DNA of 52,580 nt from DSNY01 sp964539745 (GCA_964539745.1 CAZIJU010000014.1:1-52580), one strand, 5' to 3'. Positions 15,810-24,082 are shown, counted from the first letter of the stretch. Numbers and translations are program-made. Notes: generated by a model from the sequence alone, not told the origin.

Positions 15810-17147
15810 ATGAAACTCGACAACCCGCTCACCGGCACGATGATCTCGCTCGACGAGTGGTGGATGCCGTTCACCGCCAACCGCCAGTTCAAGGCCGCGC
15901 CGCGCCTGCTGGCGAAGGCCGAAGGCATGTACTACTGGACGCCCGACGGCCGCCAGATCCTCGACGGCACCGCGGGCCTGTGGTGCGTCAACGCCGGCCA
16001 CAACCGCAAGCCGATCGTCGAAGCCGTGCAGAAGCAGGCGGCGACGATGGACTACGCGCCGCCGTTCCAGATGGGACACCCGCTCGCCTTCGAAGCGGCG
16101 ACCGCGATCGCGCAGCTCGCGCCGGCCGGCATGCAGCGCGTGTTCTTCACGAATTCGGGCTCGGAGTCGGCCGATACCGCGATCAAAATGGCGCTCGCGT
16201 ATCACCGCGCGAAAGGCGAACCGAGCCGCCGCATCATCGTCGGGCGCGAGCGCGGCTATCACGGCGTCAACGTCGGCGGCACGATGGCGGGCGGCATTCC
16301 GGGCAACCGCAAGGCGTTCCCTGCGCTGATGGCGGGTGTCGATCACCTGCGTTCGACGCACGATCTCGCGCGCAACGCGTTCTCGCGCGGGCAGCCCGCG
16401 TTTGGTGCGGAGTTCGCCGACGAGCTCGAGCGCATCGTCGCGCTGCACGACGCGAGCAACATCGCCGCGGTGATCGTCGAGCCGATGGCGGGTTCGGCCG
16501 GCGTGCTGATCCCGCCGCAGGGCTACCTCGAGCGACTGCGCGCGATCTGCGACCGCCACGGCATCCTGCTCGTCTTCGACGAGGTGATCACCGGCTTCGG
16601 CAGGCTGGGCGCGACCTTCGCCGCGCATCGTTTCGACGTCACGCCGGACATCCTCACCTGCGCCAAAGCGATCAACAACGCCGCGGTGCCGATGGGCGCG
16701 GTGATCGCGAAGACGAGCGTGTTCGATGCGATCGTCGATGCGGCGCCCGCAGGGCAGATCGAGTTCCTGCACGGCTACACGTACTCGGCGCATCCGCTCG
16801 CGTGCGCCGCGCTGCTCGCCACGCAGAAGCTTTACGCCGAAGAGCGGCTGTTCGACCGTGCGCGCGACATCGCACCGTACTTCGAGGCCGCGCTGCATTC
16901 GCTGAAGGGCGCGCGCCACGTCATCGACATCCGCAACCTGGGGCTGGTCGGCGGCATCGAACTGGAGTCGCGTCCCGGGGCGCCGGGCGCACGCGGGCTC
17001 GAAGCGCACGTCAAGTGCTTCGAAGCGGGCGTGCTCGTGCGCTTCACCGCCGACATCCTGGCGCTGTCGCCGCCGCTGGTCATCGAGAGGGAACAGATCG
17101 AGCGGATCGTCGAGACGATCCGCACGGTCCTCGCGCGCATCGACTGA
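15810..17147 (+). CDS. bauA: Beta-alanine:pyruvate (omega-amino acid) transaminase, class III
   Basis: A 445-residue PLP enzyme. Transfers the amino group of beta-alanine to pyruvate, giving malonate semialdehyde and alanine. Visible features: WMPFTANRQFK at the N-terminus, TNSGSESADTAIKMA phosphate loop, YHGVNVGG, VIVEPMAGSAGV, FDEVITGFGRLG (Asp that binds the pyridine ring) and the PLP lysine Lys286 in CAKAINNAAVPMGA. The NNAAVPMGAV segment and full length fit the omega-amino acid:pyruvate branch. The usual partner, MmsA/BauC, is encoded about 4 kb downstream at 21388 rather than next door. Confidence 0.92.
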   Translation: MKLDNPLTGTMISLDEWWMPFTANRQFKAAPRLLAKAEGMYYWTPDGRQILDGTAGLWCVNAGHNRKPIVEAVQKQAATMDYAPPFQMGHPLAFEAATAIAQLAPAGMQRVFFTNSGSESADTAIKMALAYHRAKGEPSRRIIVGRERGYHGVNVGGTMAGGIPGNRKAFPALMAGVDHLRSTHDLARNAFSRGQPAFGAEFADELERIVALHDASNIAAVIVEPMAGSAGVLIPPQGYLERLRAICDRHGILLVFDEVITGFGRLGATFAAHRFDVTPDILTCAKAINNAAVPMGAVIAKTSVFDAIVDAAPAGQIEFLHGYTYSAHPLACAALLATQKLYAEERLFDRARDIAPYFEAALHSLKGARHVIDIRNLGLVGGIELESRPGAPGARGLEAHVKCFEAGVLVRFTADILALSPPLVIEREQIERIVETIRTVLARID

Positions 17148-17225
17148 ACCTATTGAGAGTTACGCAAGCGCGTGACACCGCAAACCCCGCCAGTTCGTTT
17201 CGCCCGCGCGGCGACCGGTTCCGTC

Positions 17226-17294
17226 GTCCCGACCGGCGCGAGGGATGGCGGCGTTGCGCGAGGCGAAGATTCCTCGCGTTGGGCTTGGAATGAC
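17226..17294. repeat. Dispersed palindromic repeat, degenerate copy 1
   Basis: About 69 bp running from GTCCCGACCGGCGCGAGG to GATTCCTCGCG and TTGGAATGAC. The two ends are inversely complementary; more diverged than copies 2 and 3. Confidence 0.65.
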
Positions 17295-17295
17295 T

Positions 17296-17368
17296 GTCAT
17301 CCCGAGCGGACGCGAGGGAGCTCGGCGTTGCGAGCGGCGCAGATTCCTCGCCTGCGGTTCGGAATGAC
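17296..17368. repeat. Dispersed palindromic repeat, copy 2
   Basis: 73 bp from GTCATCCCGAGCGGACGCG to GATTCCTCGCC and TTCGGAATGAC. Outer arms GTCATCCCGA and TCGGAATGAC pair. Immediately follows copy 1. Confidence 0.8.
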
Positions 17369-17455
17369 AATAGGGGAGTTGCGGATCGGAACGACATGCG
17401 GGGGCTTTGCGGTGCGCAAAGACGAAGCCAAGCCGCGGTGCAATGACGCTGGCTT

Positions 17456-17528
17456 GTCATCCCGAGCGGACGCGAGGGATCTGCGCGCTGCGCGGTGCCG
17501 AGATTCCTCGCCTTCGGCTCGGAATGAC
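17456..17528. repeat. Dispersed palindromic repeat, copy 3
   Basis: 73 bp, same length and ends as copy 2, with a variable centre. It is followed by a short partial echo (GCGGAATGAC) at 17541-17555. Confidence 0.8.
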
Positions 17529-17807
17529 AATGCCGGCGTTGCGGCGCGGAATGACGAAGGGCGATCGATGCGAGCGCCAGGCGGTCTCGCGTGTCGCGAA
17601 GACTCGTCATGCTCGATAAAAGCCGCAGTTGTCGACCCCTCGCGAACGCTGGAAAGCAAGCAATGGCGCGGGTTTCCGGGCTTTTGGGGCAACTGCGGAG
17701 CAGCGACCTTTCGGGTGACCGCGCCGCCTCCAGAAAATCCGTTACGCACCGTCCACTTGAGCCTTGGATCATCGGCCAACTGCCGTTTCCAGGCTGAAGG
17801 CTCAAAG
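17529..17807. other. Non-coding stretch between repeats and the decayed lectin-like gene
   Basis: No gene, RNA or element recognised in about 280 bp. Base composition is somewhat less GC-rich than the flanks. The stretch replaces what should be the 5' part of the lectin-like gene, so a deletion or insertion junction lies near 17807. Confidence 0.4.
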
Positions 17808-18292
17808 CGGCGCGCCTACCTCAGCACGCAGGCGACCGGGGGGCTCGCCGACTCGAACGCAGTGCACGCGCGCGATCGCATCGGCACCGGTCCGTGGCAC
17901 AACGCCAAGGGCGTGTTGATCGCGCGCAACGTCGAAGAATTGCACTCGCCGCGCAACAACCTGACCAAGGAAACCGCGCTCGACGAGAAAGGCAACATGG
18001 TCAACGGCCGCACCGAGAAAACGAACCGGCACGACATCCTGACCGGCTCGCGCCCCGACGGCACGGCGTTCCCGCCCTCGCCGCCGTTCGGCGACATGAC
18101 CTGCGGCAACGGGACCCGGAGCGGCGCCGAGGGCGCGGCGATGACCGGCCATCACGACCGCGCAGGTCCGGTCGATCACCCATGGGCAGTGTCCTGGAAC
18201 TCGGCTCATCCCACGCGCGGCGGTTGCAGGCAGGAGGCGCTGCGCAGCACCGGCGGCGACGGCCTGTTTACTGCTTCGCGGTGATGAAGTAG
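17808..18292 (+). pseudogene. Decayed lectin-like secreted protein gene (5'-truncated and frameshifted)
   Basis: The frame opens at RRAYLSTQ and continues with DRIGTGPW.NAKGV, NNLTKETAL.EKG, HDILTGSRPDGTAF, MTCGN, GHHDR, SWNSAHP and EALRSTGGDGLF, a pattern I recall from small secreted lectin-like proteins of proteobacteria. The signal peptide and the first 60 or so residues are missing; unrelated repeat-rich DNA precedes the break. Near 18268-18272 one base is missing, so GLF-YCFAVMK-stop is split between two frames; the ancestral stop is at 18290-18292. A usually conserved Trp after CGN is Gly here. It is therefore a remnant, not a gene. Confidence 0.75.
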
Positions 18293-18355
18293 CACCCGCG
18301 CGTGCGCCTTGCGCGGATCGGTGCCTGCCGTGCCGGTCCGCGCACGCGGTCCGGG

Positions 18356-18925
18356 TCAGCCGCCTTTCGCCTTCGCCCGCTCCATGTACTTGCCGGTCGC
18401 GGTGTCGACGCGCACCAGGTCGCCCGTCTTGATGAACAGCGGCACCAACACCTCCATGCCGTTGTCGAGTTTCGCGGTCTTCATCGCGCTGGTGTCGCGC
18501 TGATGCGTCGGCTCGGCCGTTTCGGCCACCCGTAGCTCCACCGCTTCCGGCAGCACGACGTACAGCGGCCGGCCCTCGAAGCTTTCGACCGTGACCTCCA
18601 GGCCGGCGTGAGCGAACGCGCGGGCGGCGCCGAGCATCGCGCCGGGGATCGGCACCTGATCGTAGGTCTCCGGGTTCATGAAGTAGAAGTCGTCGCCGTC
18701 GGCGTAGATGAACTGCCAGCGCGCGCGGTCGACGTCGACCGAGTCGAGCCGCTCGTCCGGCCGGAAGCGGCGTTCTACCGAGCCGCGCGTGCGCAGGTTC
18801 AGCAGCTTGGCGTGCACCACGCCGCCCAACTGCCCGCCGCCGGCATGAAACGAGGCATCGATCACGCGGTAGAACTCGCCTTCGAGGCGAAGCACGGTGC
18901 CAGTGCGCAATTCGGCTGCGTTCAT
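18356..18925 (-). CDS. Elongation factor P-like protein lacking the modified Lys/Arg
   Basis: A 189-residue three-domain EF-P: N-terminal KOW-like domain (about 1-62), OB domain (66-128; YADGDDFYFMNPETYDQV matches E. coli NDGEFWHFMNNETFEQL) and C-terminal OB domain (130-186; NGMEVLVPLFIKTGDLVRVDTATGKY). EF-P enters the ribosomal E site and relieves stalling at polyproline; E. coli EF-P does so through beta-lysylated Lys34 in KPGKG. Here the tip reads HAGGGQLGG, with neither Lys nor Arg, so neither EpmA nor EarP modification is possible at the usual place. The protein is either a divergent paralogue or works unmodified. It precedes gspB/gspA's 3' side on the same strand but 50 bp downstream of gspB. 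Confidence 0.88.
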   Translation of the reverse strand: MNAAELRTGTVLRLEGEFYRVIDASFHAGGGQLGGVVHAKLLNLRTRGSVERRFRPDERLDSVDVDRARWQFIYADGDDFYFMNPETYDQVPIPGAMLGAARAFAHAGLEVTVESFEGRPLYVVLPEAVELRVAETAEPTHQRDTSAMKTAKLDNGMEVLVPLFIKTGDLVRVDTATGKYMERAKAKGG

Positions 18926-18975
18926 CGCGGTTCCTCTTGGGCGGATCGTGACTCGTTCATGGCGCGCTGCGCTCC

Positions 18976-19617
18976 TCAGAAACGGACTTCGAAGCGATGC
19001 CCTTTGTAGTCGAAGACGGCCGACTTCAGGCGGATCTCCTCGAGCGTCAGTCCGGCCGCAACGACATCGCCTTCGCGGTAGAGCCTGCCGTCGACGATCA
19101 ACGTGCGGTTGGCCGGTGTCGTCGAATACATCGAGCCGCCGACGGCGAGCGGCGGCAGCTCGGCGCGTACGTCGGCGGGAAGCCGGTCGCGGGGGATCGG
19201 CGGCTTCGCCGCGGCTGCGGCGGTCTGCGGCTTTGCCGCGCTACGCGCGCTTGCGGGCGGCGCGCCTCGGTCAGTGCTGAGTCGTTCGTTTGCAGGCCAG
19301 GGCGCGGGGACGGCCAACGGTGCCGCCGCCGGCGGTCTCGCGGATTCGGCGACCGCAGCGGCTGCCGCGGCAGGTGCCGGCTCCGCGATCGCCGGCGTTT
19401 GCACCACGGGCGGCGGCTCGCGTCCGGCAAAGTACACGGCGAATGCCGAAGCCAGTCCCACGATCGCGCCGATCACGATCCAGAGCACGGGGCGCGCCTC
19501 TGGCGCAGGCTCGGGCTCGACCGACAGCGGCGGCACCGGCTGCGCGTGCAGGCCGGGCACCGCGCCGCGCTCGCGTTCCGCGTCGGCCTTGCGCAGGGCG
19601 TCGAGGATCAGCGACAC
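18976..19617 (-). CDS. gspB: General secretion pathway protein GspB
   Basis: A 213-residue bitopic protein starting at GTG 19615-19617, one base after the gspA stop. It opens with MSLILDALRKADAER, the conserved cytoplasmic GspB motif, then a TM segment (about 44-65), an Ala/Pro-rich periplasmic linker, and the C-terminal GspB domain (about 150-213) with MYSTTPANRTLIVDGRLYREGD and GHRFEVRF. GspA-GspB complexes help carry or assemble the GspD secretin through peptidoglycan. Other type II secretion genes are not in this window. Confidence 0.92.
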   Translation of the reverse strand: MSLILDALRKADAERERGAVPGLHAQPVPPLSVEPEPAPEARPVLWIVIGAIVGLASAFAVYFAGREPPPVVQTPAIAEPAPAAAAAAVAESARPPAAAPLAVPAPWPANERLSTDRGAPPASARSAAKPQTAAAAAKPPIPRDRLPADVRAELPPLAVGGSMYSTTPANRTLIVDGRLYREGDVVAAGLTLEEIRLKSAVFDYKGHRFEVRF

Positions 19618-19618
19618 G

Positions 19619-21310
19619 TTATTTCCCGCTCGCCAGGCGCGGCTCGTCGATGCCGAGCGCGCGGTTCAACTGCATCAGCGTGATCGGGCCGGCCACGCCG
19701 TCGGAAGGCAGGCCCTGCGTGAGCTGGAAGGCGTGGATCCAGCCTTTCAGCGTCGCATCGTCGAGCCGGTCGCCGACCGGCCGCGCATCGCCGCGCACGG
19801 TCGCCAGTTGCAGTGCGAGCCAGCGCGCGGCGGCACCCGAGCGGCTGCTGCCGATCGGTCCGGTGTAACCGGGCGGCGCGCGCCAGAACGTCGCGTACTC
19901 GCCGCGCCAGTAGTCGGCCAGCGCGACGAGCGGCACGTCGCGCGCCGCCCCTGCGATGCGCAGGGTCGCGTGCTTTTCGGTCAGGCCGACCAGCAGCGCG
20001 TGCGCCGCGCGGTTGCCGCCGTCGCGCAGCGTGAGCACGCCGGGGCGGTCGAGCTGGCGGATCAGCGCGAGCGTGGCTGTGCTGCCGCGGTAGCAATGGA
20101 TCTGCTGCTTGTACGCTGCCGCGCAGGGATCGCCGTCGCCGGCATCGATGTGCCACGCCTGCGCGAGCTCGCGCCACGCCTGCCGTTCGTTGCCGACGAG
20201 CGACGCGAATCCGGTCGCCAGGTCGAAGACGGGGGGTTCCGCGGGGGCGGCGCTCGCCGCACCGGCCACCGCCGGCGCGGGGCGGGCGACGGCGGGCGAC
20301 ATCGCGAGCGACGCCGGCGGTGCGCCGGACGCGGCAGCGATCGTCGCGGTCGGCTCGGCGGTCGTCGTGCCGGGCGTATTCCGCTCGACGAACAGCGCGA
20401 TCGCGCCGACGACCAGCGCGCCGGCGGCCGCGCCGCCGCCGAGCAGCGCCGCGCGTTCGTAGCGCCTGCGCCGCGCCGCCGCCAGATCGGGCGCATCGAG
20501 CACCTCGCGCGCAGCCGCATCGACGATGCGCCGGTCGACGACGGTCTTGCCCTTCGCGTAGGCGCCGAGCAGCGCACGATCGGCGAGCAGGTTGATGCGC
20601 CGAGGCACGCCGCGCGAGTAGTGCACGAGGCGCCGCATCGCCGCCGCATCGAACGGCAGCGCCTGCGTGAGGCCCGCGACCGCGAGCCGATGCCGCACGT
20701 ACTGCTCGGTTTCCGCGGCGGACAGCGCGCCCAGGTGGTAGCGCGCGATCACGCGCTGCGCGAGCTGGCGCAGCTCGGGCCGCGCGAGCATCGCGCGCAG
20801 TTCCGGCTGGCCGATCAGCATGATCTGCAGCAGCTTGCGCTCGTTGGTCTCGAGGTTGGTCAGCAGGCGAAGCTGCTCGAGCACGTCGGCCGAGAGGTTC
20901 TGCGCCTCGTCGATGACGAGCACGTTGTTCTGGCCGACCGCGTGCGTGCGAAGCAGGAACTCGTTCAGCGCGTCGACGTAGTCCTTCACCGTCGGCGTAC
21001 CCGGCCCGGCGTGAGCGTACGGAATGCGGAACTCCGCGCAAACCGACCGCAGCAGCTCCTCGACCGTGAGCTTGGGATTGAAGATGTACGCGACGTTGCA
21101 GCGCTTGGGCACCTGTTCGAGGAAGCAGCGGCACACGGTCGTCTTGCCGGTACCGACCTCGCCGGTGAGCAGAACGAATCCGCCGCCTCCGCGCACGCCG
21201 TACAGCAGGTGCGCGAGCGCCTCGCGGTGCCGCTCGCTCATGAAGAGATAGCGCGGGTCCGGCGCGATCGAAAACGGCGCCTGCTTCAGCCCGAAATAGC
21301 GCGCGTACAT
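19619..21310 (-). CDS. gspA: General secretion pathway ATPase GspA/ExeA with peptidoglycan-binding domain
   Basis: A 563-residue protein from ATG 21308-21310 (MYARYFGLKQAPFS, the typical family start). An AAA ATPase domain comes first, with P-loop GEVGTGKTT (50-58), Walker B VLVIDEAQNL and the arginine-finger region GVPRRINLL. A TM segment follows (about 286-306), then a C39-like/unknown periplasmic stretch and a C-terminal peptidoglycan-binding domain ending LPSDGVAGPITLMQLNRAL. It forms an operon with gspB. It is divergent from mmsA across a 77-bp gap that shows TATCCT as the only -10-like box on the gspA strand. Confidence 0.92.
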   Translation of the reverse strand: MYARYFGLKQAPFSIAPDPRYLFMSERHREALAHLLYGVRGGGGFVLLTGEVGTGKTTVCRCFLEQVPKRCNVAYIFNPKLTVEELLRSVCAEFRIPYAHAGPGTPTVKDYVDALNEFLLRTHAVGQNNVLVIDEAQNLSADVLEQLRLLTNLETNERKLLQIMLIGQPELRAMLARPELRQLAQRVIARYHLGALSAAETEQYVRHRLAVAGLTQALPFDAAAMRRLVHYSRGVPRRINLLADRALLGAYAKGKTVVDRRIVDAAAREVLDAPDLAAARRRRYERAALLGGGAAAGALVVGAIALFVERNTPGTTTAEPTATIAAASGAPPASLAMSPAVARPAPAVAGAASAAPAEPPVFDLATGFASLVGNERQAWRELAQAWHIDAGDGDPCAAAYKQQIHCYRGSTATLALIRQLDRPGVLTLRDGGNRAAHALLVGLTEKHATLRIAGAARDVPLVALADYWRGEYATFWRAPPGYTGPIGSSRSGAAARWLALQLATVRGDARPVGDRLDDATLKGWIHAFQLTQGLPSDGVAGPITLMQLNRALGIDEPRLASGK

Positions 21311-21387
21311 ACGGCGCAAAGGATACGCGCGGCCGCGCCGGTCGCCGCCAGTGGAGCAAAATGCGGTCTCGGAACAGCGAGGACGCG

Positions 21388-22902
21388 ATGGGCAAGACCG
21401 AACAGACCTTGAACGACATCACCCACTGGATCGCCGGGGCCCGCGTCGCCGGTACACCCGCACGCACGGGCGAAGTGTTCAATCCCGCCACCGGCGAAGT
21501 CACGGGGCTGGTGCGGCTCGCCGATGCGGCGACCGTCGACGCGGCGGTGCAGGCGGCAAAGAAAGCCTTCCCGGCCTGGGCCGACACGCCGGCGCTGCGG
21601 CGCGCGCGCGTGCTGTTCAGGTTCAAGGAACTGCTGGAGCGGCACCACGACGAACTCGCGCGTCTGATCACGCTCGAGCACGGCAAGGTGTTCGATGACG
21701 CGAAGGGCGAGGTCGTCCGCGGCATCGAGGTCGTCGAATTCGCCTGCGGGATCCCGCACCTGCTCAAGGGCGAGTACTCGGAGCAGGTGTCGACCGGCAT
21801 CGACCAGTTCTCGCTGCGCCAGCCGCTCGGCGTATGCGCGGGCATCACGCCGTTCAACTTCCCGTGCATGGTGCCGATGTGGATGTTCCCGATCGCGCTC
21901 GCCGCCGGTAACGCCTTCGTGCTGAAGCCTTCCGAGCGCGATCCGTCGCCGTCGCTCGCGATGGCCGAGCTGCTGAAGCAGGCCGGACTCCCCGACGGCG
22001 TCTTCAACGTCGTGCAGGGCGACAAGGTCGCGGTCGATGCGCTGCTCGCGCATCCGGACGTCGCGGCGGTGAGCTTCGTCGGCTCGACGCCGATCGCGCA
22101 GTACATCCACGACGCGGGCGGCCGCCACGGCAAGCGCGTACAGGCCTTGGGCGGAGCGAAGAACCACATGATCGTGATGCCCGACGCGGACCTGGACCAG
22201 GCGGTCGACGCGCTGATCGGCTCGGCTTACGGCTCGGCGGGCGAACGCTGCATGGCGATTTCGGTCGCGGTCGCGGTCGGCCGCGTCGCCGACGAGCTGG
22301 TGCAGCGGCTGGCGCCGCGCGTCAAGGCGTTGAAGGTCGGCGACGGCATGGAAAAGGGCATCGAGATGGGGCCGCTCGTGACCGCGCAGCACTACGCGAA
22401 GGTCAAGGGCTACGTCGATCTCGGCGTCGAAGAAGGCGCGCAGCTCGTCGTCGACGGGCGAGGGCTGAAGGTGCCGGGCCGCGAGCGCGGTTTCTTCCTC
22501 GGCGGATGTCTGTTCGATCGCGTGCAGCCGTCGATGCGAATCTACAAGGAGGAGATCTTCGGCCCGGTGCTGTCGGTCGTGCGCGTGCCGGACTTCGCGG
22601 CGGCCGTCGATCTCGTCAACGCGCACGAATACGGCAACGGCGTGGCGCTGTTTACCGCGGACGGCAATACCGCGCGCGAGTTCGCCCGCCGCGTGCAGGT
22701 CGGCATGGTCGGCGTCAACGTGCCGATTCCGGTGCCGATGGCATTCTACTCGTTCGGCGGCTGGAAGCGCAGCCTGTTCGGCGATACGCACGCCTACGGC
22801 ATGGAAGGCGTGCGCTTTTACACCCGCTACAAGGCGGTGCTGCAGCGCTGGCCCGGCTCGATCGCCAGAGGCGCCGAGTTCACGATGCCGACGGCAAAGT
22901 GA
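21388..22902 (+). CDS. mmsA: CoA-acylating (methyl)malonate-semialdehyde dehydrogenase
   Basis: A 504-residue aldehyde dehydrogenase from ATG 21388 with GAGG upstream; an ATG nine codons earlier is less likely. It oxidises methylmalonate or malonate semialdehyde with NAD+ and CoA to propionyl-CoA or acetyl-CoA and CO2. Motifs: GITPFNFPCMVPMWMFP, KPSERDPSPS, FVGSTPIA, catalytic Cys288 in GERCMAIS, and KEEIFGPVL. The general-base Glu of ordinary aldehyde dehydrogenases is replaced by the LGGAKNH segment typical of MmsA. With the transaminase at 15810 it would complete beta-alanine degradation; valine and inositol routes also use this family. A repeat begins one base after its stop codon. Confidence 0.93.
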   Translation: MGKTEQTLNDITHWIAGARVAGTPARTGEVFNPATGEVTGLVRLADAATVDAAVQAAKKAFPAWADTPALRRARVLFRFKELLERHHDELARLITLEHGKVFDDAKGEVVRGIEVVEFACGIPHLLKGEYSEQVSTGIDQFSLRQPLGVCAGITPFNFPCMVPMWMFPIALAAGNAFVLKPSERDPSPSLAMAELLKQAGLPDGVFNVVQGDKVAVDALLAHPDVAAVSFVGSTPIAQYIHDAGGRHGKRVQALGGAKNHMIVMPDADLDQAVDALIGSAYGSAGERCMAISVAVAVGRVADELVQRLAPRVKALKVGDGMEKGIEMGPLVTAQHYAKVKGYVDLGVEEGAQLVVDGRGLKVPGRERGFFLGGCLFDRVQPSMRIYKEEIFGPVLSVVRVPDFAAAVDLVNAHEYGNGVALFTADGNTAREFARRVQVGMVGVNVPIPVPMAFYSFGGWKRSLFGDTHAYGMEGVRFYTRYKAVLQRWPGSIARGAEFTMPTAK

Positions 22903-22903
22903 C

Positions 22904-23042
22904 GCATCCGCTCAAGGGCGCGCGGCTTTGCCGCGCAGCGACAATGCGCCGCTTGCCGGCGCATTGCGGCGAAGGCTGACCTGCGCAACGCGCAGGTCAA
23001 GCACGGCGTCGCCGTGCGGCCGAAGCCAATGGATGCGGATGC
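22904..23042. repeat. 139-bp multi-hairpin repeat, unit 1
   Basis: Contains four successive hairpins: GCGCGGC-ttt-GCCGCGC, a CAATGCGCC/GGCGCATTG pair, GACCTGCG-caacg-CGCAGGTC and GCACGGC-gtc-GCCGTGC. Bounded by GCATCCGC at the left and GGATGCGGATGC at the right. Confidence 0.85.
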
Positions 23043-23070
23043 GTCATCCCCGCGAAAGCGGGGATCCAAG
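23043..23070. repeat. Short palindromic repeat (translates as VIPAKAG-type)
   Basis: TCATCCCCGCGAAAGCGGGG followed by ATCCAA; a widespread proteobacterial dispersed hairpin, placed directly after unit 1. Confidence 0.75.
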
Positions 23071-23120
23071 GGCGCGTGAGCGCCTTGCCCCACTACGCGC
23101 CAAGCGCGCTGACTTGAAGC

Positions 23121-23259
23121 GCATCCGCCCAAGAGCGCGCGGCTTTGCCGCGCGGCGACAATGCGCCGCTTGCCGGCACATTACGGCGAAGGCTGACCTG
23201 CGCAACGCGCAGGTCAAGCACGGCGTCGCCGTGCGGCCGACGCCAATGGATGCGGATGC
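23121..23259. repeat. 139-bp multi-hairpin repeat, unit 2
   Basis: Same length, orientation and four hairpins as unit 1. Few base differences are visible, for example CGCATTGCGG versus CACATTACGG, some of them weakening a stem. Confidence 0.85.
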
Positions 23260-23352
23260 TTCATTCCCGCCCCCGCCTGCGCGGGGGCAGACTGCGGCGG
23301 GGATTCATCTCGGCATCGCAGAGACGCTGGGTTCCCGCTTTCGCGGGAACGA
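23260..23352. repeat. Two further short palindromes of the VIPAKAG type
   Basis: The first is CCCGCCCCCGCCTGCGCGGG with an imperfect right arm near 23295-23310. The second, GGGTTCCCGC-tttc-GCGGGAAC, ends near 23352. They follow unit 2 as the single hairpin follows unit 1. Confidence 0.6.
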
Positions 23353-23372
23353 CACGACGGGCGCGACCTGAC

Positions 23373-23426
23373 GCTTCCGCCCAAGAGCGCGCGGCTTTGC
23401 CGCGCAGCGACGAGACACATGCCGGC
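23373..23426. repeat. Partial third copy of the multi-hairpin repeat
   Basis: GCTTCCGCCCAAGAGCGCG and the GCGCGGC-ttt-GCCGCGC hairpin match units 1 and 2, then similarity ends after about 45-54 bp. The following 23427-23570 stretch shows nothing I can name. Confidence 0.7.
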
Positions 23427-23570
23427 AGGCACATCGGCCGCCCGCAGCGGCCGCATCGAGGCGCCGCGTGCACGGCAGCGGCCGGAACGTCGGCGCGGCA
23501 GGCGGCGCCAGCCGCGGCTGGTGCTTCGCGGCCGGGAACAGCCCCGGGGCTCGGCCGATCTAATGGGGCG

Positions 23571-23588
23571 TCGACGACCCGTCGTCGA
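23571..23588. promoter_or_regulatory. 18-bp near-perfect palindrome upstream of the SPW gene
   Basis: TCGACGAC-cc-GTCGTCGA, 8-bp arms, 20 bp before the start codon. It could be an operator or a 5'-leader hairpin next to the GGAGG ribosome site; which one cannot be told from sequence. Confidence 0.4.
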
Positions 23589-23607
23589 GAACACTGGAGG
23601 ATGAACC

Positions 23608-23970
23608 ATGACGAAACTGAAGCATTGGCAAGACGCGGTCAACACCGTCCTCGGCGCCTGGCTCGTGCTTTCGCCGTGGATCTTCGGTTTCCAAGGCGAA
23701 ACGATGGCGATGGCCACGGCCGTGGTGCTCGGTGCGGCGATGATCGTGCTCGGTCTGGCGGCGATCTTCGCGCCGCACAGCTGGGAGGAATGGGTCCAGT
23801 TCGTGATCGGTCTGTGCGCGATCGCGGCGCCGTGGGTGATCGGCTTCGATGCGCTGCGTACGGCCACGCTGAACAGCGTGGTTGTCGGCGTAATCGTGGC
23901 GGTCCTGTCGCTGTGGGTCCTGCTGGTGGACAAAGAGTACAGCGGCTGGTGGCGCGGCACCGCGCATTAA
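23608..23970 (+). CDS. SPW-repeat membrane protein
   Basis: A 120-residue inner-membrane protein from an ATG preceded by GGAGG. Four hydrophobic helices and two copies of the SPW repeat: VLGAWLVLSPWIFGF and GLCAIAAPWVIGF. The SPW family (two-helix repeats) is small, widespread and of unknown function. It stands alone, 638 bp of repeat-rich DNA (22903-23540) being the nearest 5' neighbour. Confidence 0.9.
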   Translation: MTKLKHWQDAVNTVLGAWLVLSPWIFGFQGETMAMATAVVLGAAMIVLGLAAIFAPHSWEEWVQFVIGLCAIAAPWVIGFDALRTATLNSVVVGVIVAVLSLWVLLVDKEYSGWWRGTAH

Positions 23971-24082
23971 GCGGCGCGCTGGGCGCGTGCTGATCGAGGC
24001 CGGCAGGGCGGGGCCTGCGGCGCCCCCGGGGGCGGCGTGAGGCAAACTAACGCCTGACGCACGCCGTGCGTTCCGTGACCCG

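Noticed and set aside
17172..18284. A 370-residue secreted protein spanning repeats and the lectin-like region
   Set aside because: Its first two thirds translate dispersed repeats; only the last third is protein-like and it is frameshifted.
22904..23426. CRISPR-like array
   Set aside because: Units are 139 bp, internally palindromic, not separated by uniform unique spacers, and no cas genes are present.
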